From: Collinsella sp. MSK.8.10
GTDB lineage: Bacteria > Actinomycetota > Coriobacteriia > Coriobacteriales > Coriobacteriaceae
Assembly (NCBI RefSeq): GCF_019041915.1
Contig: NZ_JAHPYF010000001.1
Coordinates: forward strand, 648,581-712,580
Length of the DNA stretch: 64,000 bases
Reading direction: 5' to 3'
Made by a program: the position numbers and the translations under genes. Positions 10,251 to 18,660 of this stretch are shown here, one piece after another (position 1 is the stretch's first letter; the number at the start of each line of letters is the position of its first letter). The notes under the pieces were generated by a model. That model saw nothing but the letters and a program-made list of their open reading frames with translations. It made no database searches and was not told the DNA's origin.

Positions 10251-10281
10251 CAAAGCAGGCCTTCGAGCCTGCTTTGTTTTT
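10251..10281 (+). terminator. Terminator of tRNA-Ser(GGA)
   Basis: A perfect 10-bp stem (10251-10260 with 10267-10276), 6-base loop CTTCGA, then TTTTT. Confidence 0.92.
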
Positions 10282-10290
10282 ACCCCACGC

Positions 10291-10381
10291 GGAGGGGTGG
10301 CAGAGTGGTTGAATGCGGCGGTCTCGAAAACCGTTTGGCCTGTATAAGGTCACGAGGGTTCGAATCCCTCCTCCTCCGCCA
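10291..10381 (+). tRNA. tRNA-Ser (anticodon CGA)
   Basis: A class II tRNA with acceptor GGAGGGG paired with CTCCTCC (one G-U), anticodon loop CTCGAAA, a long variable arm and an encoded CCA at 10379-10381. Its 3' part is copied in antisense in the structured element that follows. Confidence 0.95.
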
Positions 10382-10395
10382 TTTTGGTTGAGAAG

Positions 10396-10424
10396 GCTCC
10401 CAAGAATGGGAGCTTTTTTGTTTT
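10396..10424 (+). terminator. Terminator of tRNA-Ser(CGA)
   Basis: GCTCCCA-agaa-TGGGAGC stem followed by TTTTTTGTTTT. Confidence 0.9.
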
Positions 10425-10448
10425 GAGTCCCTAACAAGCAAATACGGT

Positions 10449-10600
10449 GGAGGAGGAGGGATTCGAACCCGCCACGGGCGCGGAGCGTAAAGAAAACGCG
10501 CCCGTGGCGCGTTTTTAGCGCAGCGCGGTCGGCGTAAGCCGACCGGATAAATTTTGAGCAAAGCTCAAAATTTGGACATCCCTCCTATTCAGCCACACCC
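10449..10600. repeat. tRNA-3'-end-associated structured element, Ser copy
   Basis: The element begins with 22 bp (10449-10470) that are the exact reverse complement of tRNA-Ser(CGA) 10356-10377, that is, T-arm plus acceptor. Three hairpins follow: an 11-bp stem 10472-10482/10497-10507, an 8-bp stem 10526-10533/10538-10545 with loop GTAA, and an 11-bp stem 10549-10559/10563-10573 with loop AAA. It ends with a degenerate sense copy of the tRNA 3' end (from about 10574). The same plan recurs after tRNA-Gly and tRNA-Lys. Function unknown. Confidence 0.7.
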
Positions 10601-10751
10601 CCATCGCGTTCAGCATCAACCCAGATCCCCAAACATGGGACCTGCGCCCGCACCCGGTCCCGACCGTTTACCGAGCAATAGGGTCGCCACGCCCGCCAAC
10701 CATGTACTATGTACGGGCATTGTCTAAACCCACAATCAGAAGGACCCCATC

Positions 10752-11441
10752 TTGCCCGTCGTCGCCGCTATGACCATTACCTCACATGCATCGGATGCCA
10801 TGGTCGCCATTCCGTTTTGGCTCGAGATGTTCGCTGTTGTCGCTGCATCGATCTCGGGTGTGCTGGTTGCGCGCGAGCACAAGCTCGACCTGGTGGGCGC
10901 GGTCGCGCTCGCGGTGGTCTGCGGTCTGGGCGGCGGTCTTTTGCGCGATATGACGCTGCAGGTGGGCAACGTCTACATCCTCAACCAGCCGATGGCGCTG
11001 CCACTTTCCATTGCCACGGCAGCCATCATCTATATTTTCCCGGCAATCGTCGACAAACCCGAAAAACTCATTCCCCTGCTCGACATCATCTCGGTCGGCA
11101 TCTACGCCGCCACTGGAGCAGACAAGGCGCTGGTCTACGGCTTTGCGCCGGCGGTGTGCATCATGATGGGCTTTTTCACCGCGGTGGGCGGCGGCATGTT
11201 GCGCGACGGCTTTATGGGCGTGGTTCCGGGCATTTTCCAACGTACTAACTTTTATGCCATCGCCGCCATCGCCGGATCGACAAGCTATGTGTGTCTCGTT
11301 ATGAGCGGCATCATGAGCAATGTCGCCGCGCTGGTCGTATGCGTTGTCGTGACCATGGGTCTGCGCTGGCTCTCGCTGCGCTTTGACATCAAAAGCCCCA
11401 CCGAAGAAGATATCGCGCGCTTCTTGCACCGTAAAAAGTAG
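10752..11441 (+). CDS. TRIC-family (UPF0126) membrane channel protein
   Basis: The 229-residue protein has about seven hydrophobic segments and two internally repeated glycine-rich motifs, GLGGGLLRDM and AVGGGMLRDG. That is the signature of the trimeric intracellular cation channel family found in bacteria (YadS/YicG type, UPF0126). It probably forms a K+-permeable pore in the cytoplasmic membrane. I chose the TTG at 10752 because AAGGA lies 7 bases upstream; the ATG at 10770 has no ribosome site. It stands alone, with a short positively charged C-terminal tail. Confidence 0.88.
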   Translation: MPVVAAMTITSHASDAMVAIPFWLEMFAVVAASISGVLVAREHKLDLVGAVALAVVCGLGGGLLRDMTLQVGNVYILNQPMALPLSIATAAIIYIFPAIVDKPEKLIPLLDIISVGIYAATGADKALVYGFAPAVCIMMGFFTAVGGGMLRDGFMGVVPGIFQRTNFYAIAAIAGSTSYVCLVMSGIMSNVAALVVCVVVTMGLRWLSLRFDIKSPTEEDIARFLHRKK

Positions 11442-11510
11442 ACAGCACGGCACGACCCTTCGAAATGCAACCGAGAGGTTCTTTTAGAGCGCCCGCACGT
11501 TGGGTACCCT

Positions 11511-11535
11511 GTTAGGTATATGCCGAACACCTAAC
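11511..11535. promoter_or_regulatory. Inverted repeat GTTAGGT...ACCTAAC before the bactofilin-like gene
   Basis: The 7-bp arms (11511-11517 and 11529-11535) lie 13 bp before the start codon of the next gene. The arms resemble the TTAGGTACCTAA palindromes at 36438 and 39942, so a shared operator is possible. Confidence 0.35.
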
Positions 11536-11548
11536 AAAAGGATCAACC

Positions 11549-12694
11549 ATGGCTTTCAATCAAACCGCGGCGGCGCCGTCACACAAGATGCGTCGCTGCC
11601 TGCTTATGGCATTCGCACTCATCGCTCTGGCGATCACCGCGCTTCCCACGGCGTCGTTCGCCAGCACGGACACCGCAGGCAACGTACTTGCGACCGACAA
11701 TGACGCCAATCCGTCCGGCGTCGAAGGTGACCTGTACTGGGCAGGTCAGGCCCTCAACTTGGACGATACGTCCATCGACCGCGATATCATCGCCGCGGGC
11801 GATACCCTCTCAATTCGCGACTGCACAGTGGGCGGCGCCATTCGTCTTGCGGCGCGCACGATTGATATCGCCCAGACCACGGTTGATGGCAGCGTGACCG
11901 TTGCTGGCCAGCATGTCGTTCTCAATTCCGACAGCACCGCCAACTGTTTCTACGCGATAGGCGAGACGGTTGCCTTGCGAGGCTCCACCAAGTCGGCAGC
12001 GCTTGCGGGCGATACGGTGACCATCGATGGCACCGTCGAGGGCGATGTCGAGGTTTGGGCCGACAAGCTCATCCTGGGCAAGAACGCCCATATCACCGGC
12101 ACCGTGAACGCGCACGTCTCCGAGGACCCCGAGCGCGCCGCGGGAGCCGAGGTCGGCGCACTCAAGATCGACCGCACCGAGAACGAGGATACTTCCACCG
12201 TTAACGATGTCATCGGCGGTATCGTCGCCGCGGCACTCTCGACCTGCTTTGTCGCTCTGCTGCTCGAGCTCGTCTTTCCGCGTGCGACTGCCAGCGCCGC
12301 CGGTATGCTCCACCAGCGCCCCATGCCCCTGTGGGTGAGCGGTCTTCTGGGCACGATTGCTATCGTCCCCGCCGTCCTACTGCTAATTATCTCTATCGCT
12401 GGTCTGTCGCTTGCCGGAGCCCTCATGTGCGGTGTTATTGGCATCGCGCTGGTGTCGAGTGCCTTTGCAGGGTGCGCGATCGCGCGCATGGTCGGACACA
12501 GCCAGAACCGCTACGCCATGGCAGCCGCTGGTGGCGTAATCGCAGGCGCCCTCACGGGGCTTCCCCTCGTAGGCGGCTTCATCAGCGGCGTGGCCTTTGT
12601 CTTTATGCTCGGCTACATCATCCAAATCATCTGGCACAACGCCCACCTCAAGCCGCAGCAGCCGGCTAACACGCCAGAGCTTCCCACCGCTTAG
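11549..12694 (+). CDS. Secreted/membrane protein with bactofilin-like (polymer-forming) domain
   Basis: The 381-residue product starts with a signal peptide (residues 17-39, ending near ASFAS). A run of short repeats at about 55-185 (DDTSIDRDIIAAGDTL, GSVTVAGQHVVL, GTVEGDVEVWADKLIL) gives the regular spacing of a right-handed beta-helix, as in bactofilins and other polymer-forming proteins. Three or four transmembrane segments fill the C-terminal third (about 225-365). The beta-helix is therefore predicted to lie outside the membrane, unlike true cytoplasmic bactofilins. AAAGGA precedes the ATG by 7 bases. Function unknown, perhaps an envelope scaffold. Confidence 0.8.
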   Translation: MAFNQTAAAPSHKMRRCLLMAFALIALAITALPTASFASTDTAGNVLATDNDANPSGVEGDLYWAGQALNLDDTSIDRDIIAAGDTLSIRDCTVGGAIRLAARTIDIAQTTVDGSVTVAGQHVVLNSDSTANCFYAIGETVALRGSTKSAALAGDTVTIDGTVEGDVEVWADKLILGKNAHITGTVNAHVSEDPERAAGAEVGALKIDRTENEDTSTVNDVIGGIVAAALSTCFVALLLELVFPRATASAAGMLHQRPMPLWVSGLLGTIAIVPAVLLLIISIAGLSLAGALMCGVIGIALVSSAFAGCAIARMVGHSQNRYAMAAAGGVIAGALTGLPLVGGFISGVAFVFMLGYIIQIIWHNAHLKPQQPANTPELPTA

Positions 12695-12702
12695 CAGCCG
12701 AT

Positions 12703-12759
12703 CACCACAAAGGGGCCAGGCACCTTTGTGGTGGTGCAAAGGGGTCAGGTTACTTTGCA
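12703..12759. repeat. Two tandem CAAAGGGGYCAGG-type palindromic repeats
   Basis: The first hairpin is an 11-bp perfect stem (12703-12713 with 12723-12733). The second pairs TGCAAAG (12735-12741) with CTTTGCA (12753-12759). Both loops share GGGGYCAGG. They look like REP-type palindromic units placed 3' of a gene. Confidence 0.6.
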
Positions 12760-12771
12760 ACAACAAACGAG

Positions 12772-12811
12772 GCGGGGCACTCGGTCATATCGACCGGGTG
12801 CCCCGCTTTTC
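12772..12811 (+). terminator. Terminator downstream of the bactofilin-like gene
   Basis: A 15-bp stem (12772-12786 with 12792-12806, one G-U) followed by TTTTCTT. Confidence 0.9.
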
Positions 12812-12915
12812 TTGGAGGGTTCTCTAGTAACTTTTTCAAAACCAATGATCATCAGGTCGGTAGGCCTGCGCGTCACTCATTACGGAGGCAGTACGCCAGT
12901 GAGCATGAAAGGCAA

Positions 12916-14559
12916 TTATTTTTCACGACGACCGCCTCCCCGCTTGATGACGAGCCCGACAACAATAGCCGCCACTCCGATGGCAGCCAAAGCCGCCACC
13001 AGCACCAACGTTCTATCTCCCGTCGAGGGTATAAAGCCACGACTTGCTTCTTTGCTCGGGGTGTTGAGCACCGACAGCTCAATCGAACCCGTCCCGGCAT
13101 CGGCGGTATCAACCCGCAGAGGGCTTTCGGCCGACACGGTCACCTTGAGCTTCGCGGCCGCCACCTGCTTAGCGTCCAATCCCTCAGACGTAACCGTTAC
13201 CGTTCGTTTGCCCTCAAAGGCGGTGTATCCCTTGGGAGCCGCGGCCTCCTCGACGGTGTAGACACCCGCGTCCACACCGCTCAATTCCGCGTGGCCGTCC
13301 GCGCCCGTGGTGACGCACGCGTCAGCATCCGTCGACCACGAGCCGTCGGTCGTTAGGATGCGCCCGCGGTCATCGATGATGCGCAGTTTGGCACTCGCGA
13401 GCGGTTTATCGTCCGAGCTCGAGCGCTTGATGAGGCTGAGTCCCCAGGTATAGGCCGTGGCGTCATCACTCGGCGTATGGGTGAATCCGGCATCGCCGGA
13501 CTGGTCGACGAGGGGAGAGCGCGGGTAACGCAGGTAGACCTCGTTGGGGTTGCCCTTGGTGGCGCCTCGATTGCAGTTGGCCCCCAACGGCGCATTGTAG
13601 ACAGCAACCACGCGGGCGCCCGCGGCAAAGGCGTCAGCCCCGCCGAGCGCGGCGATGAGGTCGCCGGTGCGCACGGTGAAGGCATTGCCCTCGACCGAGA
13701 CCTTGCACTGTGAAGTAATGTCTGTCCACCCTTTAACCGGCGTCGAGTTGGCGTTGCCGCCCTCACATGCGACGGCGTCGAAGCCGCCGTCCGCGCCCGC
13801 CGCCACGTACACGCGCACGCTCGCGGCCACCTTGGAGGGGTCGAGCCCCGCACTCATGGTGTCGACGAACTGTACCGTATAGGTGTCGTACGCCGTGAGC
13901 CCCGCCGGGACCGTGGCCGAGAGGCGCCAGTACAGGTCGTCGGCAACCGTGACGTCGGCGGCCTTCTGCCAGGCGGCGGTGCTGTCCTCCAGCACGTGTT
14001 TTTGGACCTTGGGGGTCGCCGCCTTAGGCTTGACGGTAACGGCGCTGCCGCCGACCAGGGTCATGATCGGCGCGGTGCCGGCCTCGCCCTGGGCGATGGC
14101 GTCGCCGTCGGCGACGATGAGCCAGTAGCCGCAGGGCAGCTCGGCCGCCGTGCCCGCGTTAAGGGCCACGGAAGTTGCGTCGGCATTGCAAATCGCGCGG
14201 GCAAGCTTTGCCGTCAGCGCGGTCGTCATATGCCCGTCGGCATTCATCCACTCGGCAGTCTCTTGCGCCGCCGATGCCGAGCCATCAAGCCCCGCATCAT
14301 GAAGCACGGGAAGAACGGCTTGACGAACCGCGCCATTCGCCCACGTTACGTCAGTTGCAATTTTATGGCCAGCATCGTCATCATCGATAACTGTCGCCGA
14401 AAAGAGCTGGTACGCGTCATACCGCGTCGCGACTGTACCGTCCACCGTAATGGCACCGGTGTCGGCAGCACGAGCCGTCCTGGGCAGCATCGCAAAAGAG
14501 AACATAGCGACCGTAGCTATCGTCGCGACGGCCAACAAGCGGCACCAAAGCCTACTCAC
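12916..14559 (-). CDS. Sortase-anchored backbone pilin (SpaA/FimA type)
   Basis: The 547-residue product has an N-terminal signal peptide ending near ARA-A. A pilin-motif-like segment AVTVKPKA carries the Lys that class C sortases use for polymerisation. A CnaB-type domain with the E-box YTVEEAAAPKGY is followed by the sorting signal IPSTG at about 510, a hydrophobic helix and a basic tail. The start is the GTG at 14559, with GAGGTGG just upstream. It overlaps the 3' end of the upstream adhesin by 8 bp, so the two are translationally coupled. It is most likely the major shaft subunit. No sortase gene lies next to it. Confidence 0.85.
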   Translation of the reverse strand: MSRLWCRLLAVATIATVAMFSFAMLPRTARAADTGAITVDGTVATRYDAYQLFSATVIDDDDAGHKIATDVTWANGAVRQAVLPVLHDAGLDGSASAAQETAEWMNADGHMTTALTAKLARAICNADATSVALNAGTAAELPCGYWLIVADGDAIAQGEAGTAPIMTLVGGSAVTVKPKAATPKVQKHVLEDSTAAWQKAADVTVADDLYWRLSATVPAGLTAYDTYTVQFVDTMSAGLDPSKVAASVRVYVAAGADGGFDAVACEGGNANSTPVKGWTDITSQCKVSVEGNAFTVRTGDLIAALGGADAFAAGARVVAVYNAPLGANCNRGATKGNPNEVYLRYPRSPLVDQSGDAGFTHTPSDDATAYTWGLSLIKRSSSDDKPLASAKLRIIDDRGRILTTDGSWSTDADACVTTGADGHAELSGVDAGVYTVEEAAAPKGYTAFEGKRTVTVTSEGLDAKQVAAAKLKVTVSAESPLRVDTADAGTGSIELSVLNTPSKEASRGFIPSTGDRTLVLVAALAAIGVAAIVVGLVIKRGGGRREK

Positions 14560-17500
14560 GGCGACCACCTCGATCTTGATCGCGATGGCGGTGAGCATGC
14601 ATCCATGTCGCGGCAAAGCACAGCAGCGAAGCGCCAGCCAGATACGTCATAGTCAAGCCGGCACCGCCTGCCTCGGGAAGCGTGGTCGAGTATCTGTTGG
14701 TAAAAGTCGGCGGGGTCGAAGAGCCATTGTCGTAGGTGACGGTGGCGACGAGATTCCTCTCACCGTTGTCCACCTTAACCGTGACCTTGTGCTGGGTCCT
14801 GTCGTAGGTGATGTGGTCCTTGACGTTGTTCTCGGCGCCCTCGGGGACGACCTCAGAGATGGTATAAGTATAGGTATCGGCCTTGTTGTAGTCGACGTTG
14901 AAGGAGACGTTGCCCATGGCATCGTTGGTCACCGTTTGGAGCACCCTGTCCTTGTCATCCTTGAGCGCGAACGAGAACTGACCTTCCTTGAACGTTCCGC
15001 CTGCGAGCACCTTCTCTGCGTTAATAACCGCCTTGCCCGTCATGCGGTTGTCGTAGACCCAGATCTCGTCCTTCTTTGTATCGTCGATGATCTCCGCACC
15101 GTCGACGATGTCCTTTGCCTTAGTTAGCGCAGCCTGATAATCCTTGTCGCTCGCGCTGCCCTTGAGCATGATCCACGTGGGATCGGCCTTGGCATAGCCA
15201 ACAGGCGCCTTGGTCTCCACGAGCTGATAGAGCACGCAATTACTCATCTTCTTGTCGCTTGTGCCGAACGAGATTTTGCCGTTGGCGTCGGTGGGGACGT
15301 CGATCGCGGCCTCGTCAAACGGCGTTCTGGCGTTCTCTACATTTCCGTCATCCGCAACCTGGCCCATATCCACGCTGTAGAGTGTGAACTTCGCCCCCTC
15401 GAGCGTCGCGCCGACCTGCTGGGCGTCGTACTTGGTCATCGTGATGCTGTAGCCGTTGCCGCCCGCGCTGGCGGACGCATTTTGAATCTTCCATTTTTGC
15501 TCGTCGACCGCCGAACCCTCCGTCACCCCCGCAAGCTCGGCGGTGTTGGAAAGGGACACCTCTTCGCCGGGGTTTCCGGTCGGGATAACCTCATACTCGA
15601 CCTTGAGGTATTTCCCGTCGGGCACCTCAAGAGTCAACTTCGTACGCGAGCCAGATTCATCCTTGACTTGCTCCATCTTCGACGAATAGTCCTTATCAGC
15701 CAGCGGTGACCAGGCACCATTCACCTGCTCATAGACCTTAAACGTCGACGGCACCAGCGCGCACTTGGCATCCATGGTATCGACGAGCTCAAGGAAGTCG
15801 GTGCCATTTTTAAGGGCAACGGCAGACTCGTTAACAAGAATGGTGTATTTGATGCGATTGCTATTGGCAACCTGCTCGCCGGACTTTTTGATGACGTTGT
15901 TCTTAATGATGACGTCACCTTTACCGGAATCGAACTTTTTAACTCCTGACCCCGCGCTGGCCTTGTTGGTGAACTTCACCTCGTTTGTGGAGGTATCGAG
16001 CTCACCGCGCTTGACCGCCGTCTTGTACGTGAGCTTTGCGTAGCCGGCATAGCTTTCAAGCTCAGTCGTGGGGATGGAGAAGGTGACCGTATTGCCGTTG
16101 CGGCTGACGTTGTCGGCGGCGAGCGTCCGACCCGTAACGACCTCCTTGGCCTCGCCTCCGCGATGAAGCCCCGTATGTTTATCATAGGGGTTCTGCACGA
16201 GCGTATACTTTGCGGAATTCGCAACATAGCTCATACCATCCGGAAGGCTATCAACGATATTCAGCGGTTTCCCGCCCAGCTTTCCAGCTCCATAGTATTC
16301 GAACTCGCCATTTGCGCCCTTATTACCCTTTTGGCGGTTTGCATACACCGTCCAGTCGACGATCCAGGCGCCCTTCTCATCCGAGCCGTCAACGGTATGC
16401 CAATCGAAGTTCTCAACCCAAGACACCTTCGACTCCGCTTCCGGCTTCTCGACCGCGGGCATCGTTTCTCGGTTGACAACGTACTTGATGGGTTCGGTGA
16501 ACGGCCACTGTAGTCTCAGGCCCGGCGCTTCGACCGCTGCGAAGTTTGAGTACCAGCCCGACAGCGCTTCTGATGTGGTGTCATAGGTGATAACGGCGTA
16601 GTCCTCGTTCTCGAGAGCGGCTTTCACGTTGTCGGTAACGATGATTTTGAGGTCGTAGTTTTTCTTTGTTTCATTACCCGGATAGCTGGTCGTTGGTCTC
16701 CAGTCGGTGCCCGGAACCAGCTCGGTATTGCCGATTTTAATGGTAATGGAGCTTTCGTCGACACCAAGTTTCTGCGACCATGCCGACTGAAACGTGTCCT
16801 TCACCGTCACCTCGCCTGGATGGGCCGCATTGACGATCGCCTTCAGCGCGACCCTCGTCTCCCACGTCGCCCTGCCCGTCGTCGCCGCCTCATCGTATCT
16901 CACGAGCCTCTTGGTGATCGGCACAACACCCGTCAGCTGCGGCGTGAAACTGCCATCATCCGTACCGGAAACGGAACCTTTGCGCTCGATGGTCGCGCTG
17001 TTGCGCACGGTGTCGTACGAGTTCGTATCGTTCATCTTGGTGTGATAAACGATGCAGTAGGTGGCATATTTATCGTTAAGGTTGTCCGGGAACGTATAGG
17101 AAAAGGTATCTTTCGACGAATCAAGAGCACGCTCGTAGATCTTGACTCCATCCGATTCTGACGTACCTTTGTAAACCATGTAACTCCCCGTATACGTTTG
17201 TTTAGCGTCCAACTTATCGGTGAACTTGTAGCCACTCATGTCAGCCTTGAGCTCGCCTTGGTTGAGTTTGACTGTCCATGCGATGTCGGACGGGGTGCCC
17301 TTGCCCGTCTTCTGAATCATGTCATAACGGAAGCTGCTGGGTGCGACGCCCTCAATCTTGCCGCTAGGACGATCGCCGACGCCCCACTCCCAGGCTGCTG
17401 TGTTTTTGGATGCAGGTTGATTGTGGATGAACTCTCCGTTTTTCGCGGAGATATCTCTCTTCAGCTTGGTTTCATACGTAATCGTATGGACACCTTGGGG

Positions 17501-18304
17501 AAGGCTGCCCAAGTTCTCGATGGTCGCGGTCTGACCTTCGATTTTTGGCTGCGATCCAATCGTCTTGTTATCGAGCTTAAAGCTGTCTTTCACAAATTCG
17601 AAGTTGGCGCCCAGCGTATCGGTGAACTTGACATTCGTGGCATATGACTCGACGGTGAGTTTAACGGTCCAGGTCACCTTGGCCACGCCGTCGGCGCCCT
17701 GGGAGAAGGCCCCCGACTTCTCCCCCGTGACATTGCCGTCCTTGGTGGGGATATTGATCGTTCCCATACCGGGGAACACGACAGATGCGTTGCCACCAGA
17801 ACCGACATCCTTGTTTTTAAGCTGGAACGAGAAGTTCGCCGCGACATGAACGTCTGCGGGATTGGACGAGAGCCACGCCTCGTCAAACGTAAAGATAACC
17901 TTGTTGCCCTTGATCTTCCATGTGCCAGCCTTGGCGGCGGTAGCCTCCGGACCCTCCATGAGGTCGCCACCGTCGTTATCGTCGACGACAATGGTATCGA
18001 GAAACTCATAGACAGCGATGTTATTCCCGGGCTTAGGCTCCTTGCCGGTGTTGAACATTGCCGAGAAAGCTCCATAGAGCTTCGAAGTAGACGTTACAGC
18101 GCTATCGAGCTTTTGAGTATGGCTCTCGTCGGTAAACAGCCCAACCGTAACGTCCGCCGTCGTCCCATCAATCACAATCGGCGTCGGCGTGCTCACGTCC
18201 TCGGCGCGCACGGGGGCTGCGCCGTGAAAAACTGCGGCGGTGAGGCTAATTAGAATAAAGATCAGGGCCGCCATACCCAGCGACCGTGAGCGGTGTGCGT
18301 CCAT
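14552..18304 (-). CDS. Large sortase-anchored pilus adhesin with isopeptide domains
   Basis: The 1250-residue surface protein has a signal peptide (residues 8-34), then a long stalk of repeated Ig-like domains related to collagen-binding/SpaA families. Next come a CnaB domain with the E-box YQLVETKAPVGY at roughly 960-1065 and an FctA-type pilin isopeptide domain at roughly 1085-1205 (TYTYTISEV, DRTQHKVTVKV). The C-terminus carries LPEAG at 1209, a hydrophobic segment and a basic tail. Being first in the operon and the larger of the two, it probably forms the tip or an ancillary subunit. AGGGGA precedes the ATG. Substrate unknown; extracellular matrix or mucin is a guess. Confidence 0.85.
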   Translation of the reverse strand: MDAHRSRSLGMAALIFILISLTAAVFHGAAPVRAEDVSTPTPIVIDGTTADVTVGLFTDESHTQKLDSAVTSTSKLYGAFSAMFNTGKEPKPGNNIAVYEFLDTIVVDDNDGGDLMEGPEATAAKAGTWKIKGNKVIFTFDEAWLSSNPADVHVAANFSFQLKNKDVGSGGNASVVFPGMGTINIPTKDGNVTGEKSGAFSQGADGVAKVTWTVKLTVESYATNVKFTDTLGANFEFVKDSFKLDNKTIGSQPKIEGQTATIENLGSLPQGVHTITYETKLKRDISAKNGEFIHNQPASKNTAAWEWGVGDRPSGKIEGVAPSSFRYDMIQKTGKGTPSDIAWTVKLNQGELKADMSGYKFTDKLDAKQTYTGSYMVYKGTSESDGVKIYERALDSSKDTFSYTFPDNLNDKYATYCIVYHTKMNDTNSYDTVRNSATIERKGSVSGTDDGSFTPQLTGVVPITKRLVRYDEAATTGRATWETRVALKAIVNAAHPGEVTVKDTFQSAWSQKLGVDESSITIKIGNTELVPGTDWRPTTSYPGNETKKNYDLKIIVTDNVKAALENEDYAVITYDTTSEALSGWYSNFAAVEAPGLRLQWPFTEPIKYVVNRETMPAVEKPEAESKVSWVENFDWHTVDGSDEKGAWIVDWTVYANRQKGNKGANGEFEYYGAGKLGGKPLNIVDSLPDGMSYVANSAKYTLVQNPYDKHTGLHRGGEAKEVVTGRTLAADNVSRNGNTVTFSIPTTELESYAGYAKLTYKTAVKRGELDTSTNEVKFTNKASAGSGVKKFDSGKGDVIIKNNVIKKSGEQVANSNRIKYTILVNESAVALKNGTDFLELVDTMDAKCALVPSTFKVYEQVNGAWSPLADKDYSSKMEQVKDESGSRTKLTLEVPDGKYLKVEYEVIPTGNPGEEVSLSNTAELAGVTEGSAVDEQKWKIQNASASAGGNGYSITMTKYDAQQVGATLEGAKFTLYSVDMGQVADDGNVENARTPFDEAAIDVPTDANGKISFGTSDKKMSNCVLYQLVETKAPVGYAKADPTWIMLKGSASDKDYQAALTKAKDIVDGAEIIDDTKKDEIWVYDNRMTGKAVINAEKVLAGGTFKEGQFSFALKDDKDRVLQTVTNDAMGNVSFNVDYNKADTYTYTISEVVPEGAENNVKDHITYDRTQHKVTVKVDNGERNLVATVTYDNGSSTPPTFTNRYSTTLPEAGGAGLTMTYLAGASLLCFAATWMHAHRHRDQDRGGRRE

Positions 18305-18660
18305 AGTTGTCCCCTAATTCCTACAACACAGTGTGGAATACGGCGAATCGTCGGATCGAACACAAGCCCCAACATCAACGAGAACCTACCTAGCGCATTG
18401 CAAGAACCCATTGGGGAGCACCTTCTAAGACGGTTCGTCTATGCCACAATGCATAAAATAATATATAGATACCAATCATGTAAACCGCAGGTCAATAGGT
18501 CTTTTAATTTAATACCAGTTGATATTTATCTGTTAACAGTTTTGCATCATACCGGCTATATTCAGTGGAATTATGTATATGTTTAAACAACTTAACTTTG
18601 GTTGGAAAGCCGATTGGGGGGGATAGCCGCCCCAGCTGTGGTGCAAACGAACCCGTCCCC
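18305..18660. other. AT-rich intergenic region upstream of the pilus operon
   Basis: About 355 bp with no gene. The stretch 18420-18600 is far richer in A+T than its surroundings. On the minus strand TTGACC (18490-18495) and TATCTA (18466-18471) are 18 bp apart and may drive the pilus genes. The base composition fits an acquired or strongly regulated locus. Confidence 0.5.

Noticed and set aside
12703..12811. A short CRISPR-like array
   Set aside because: There are only two imperfect palindromic units with no spacers of regular length and no cas genes nearby.
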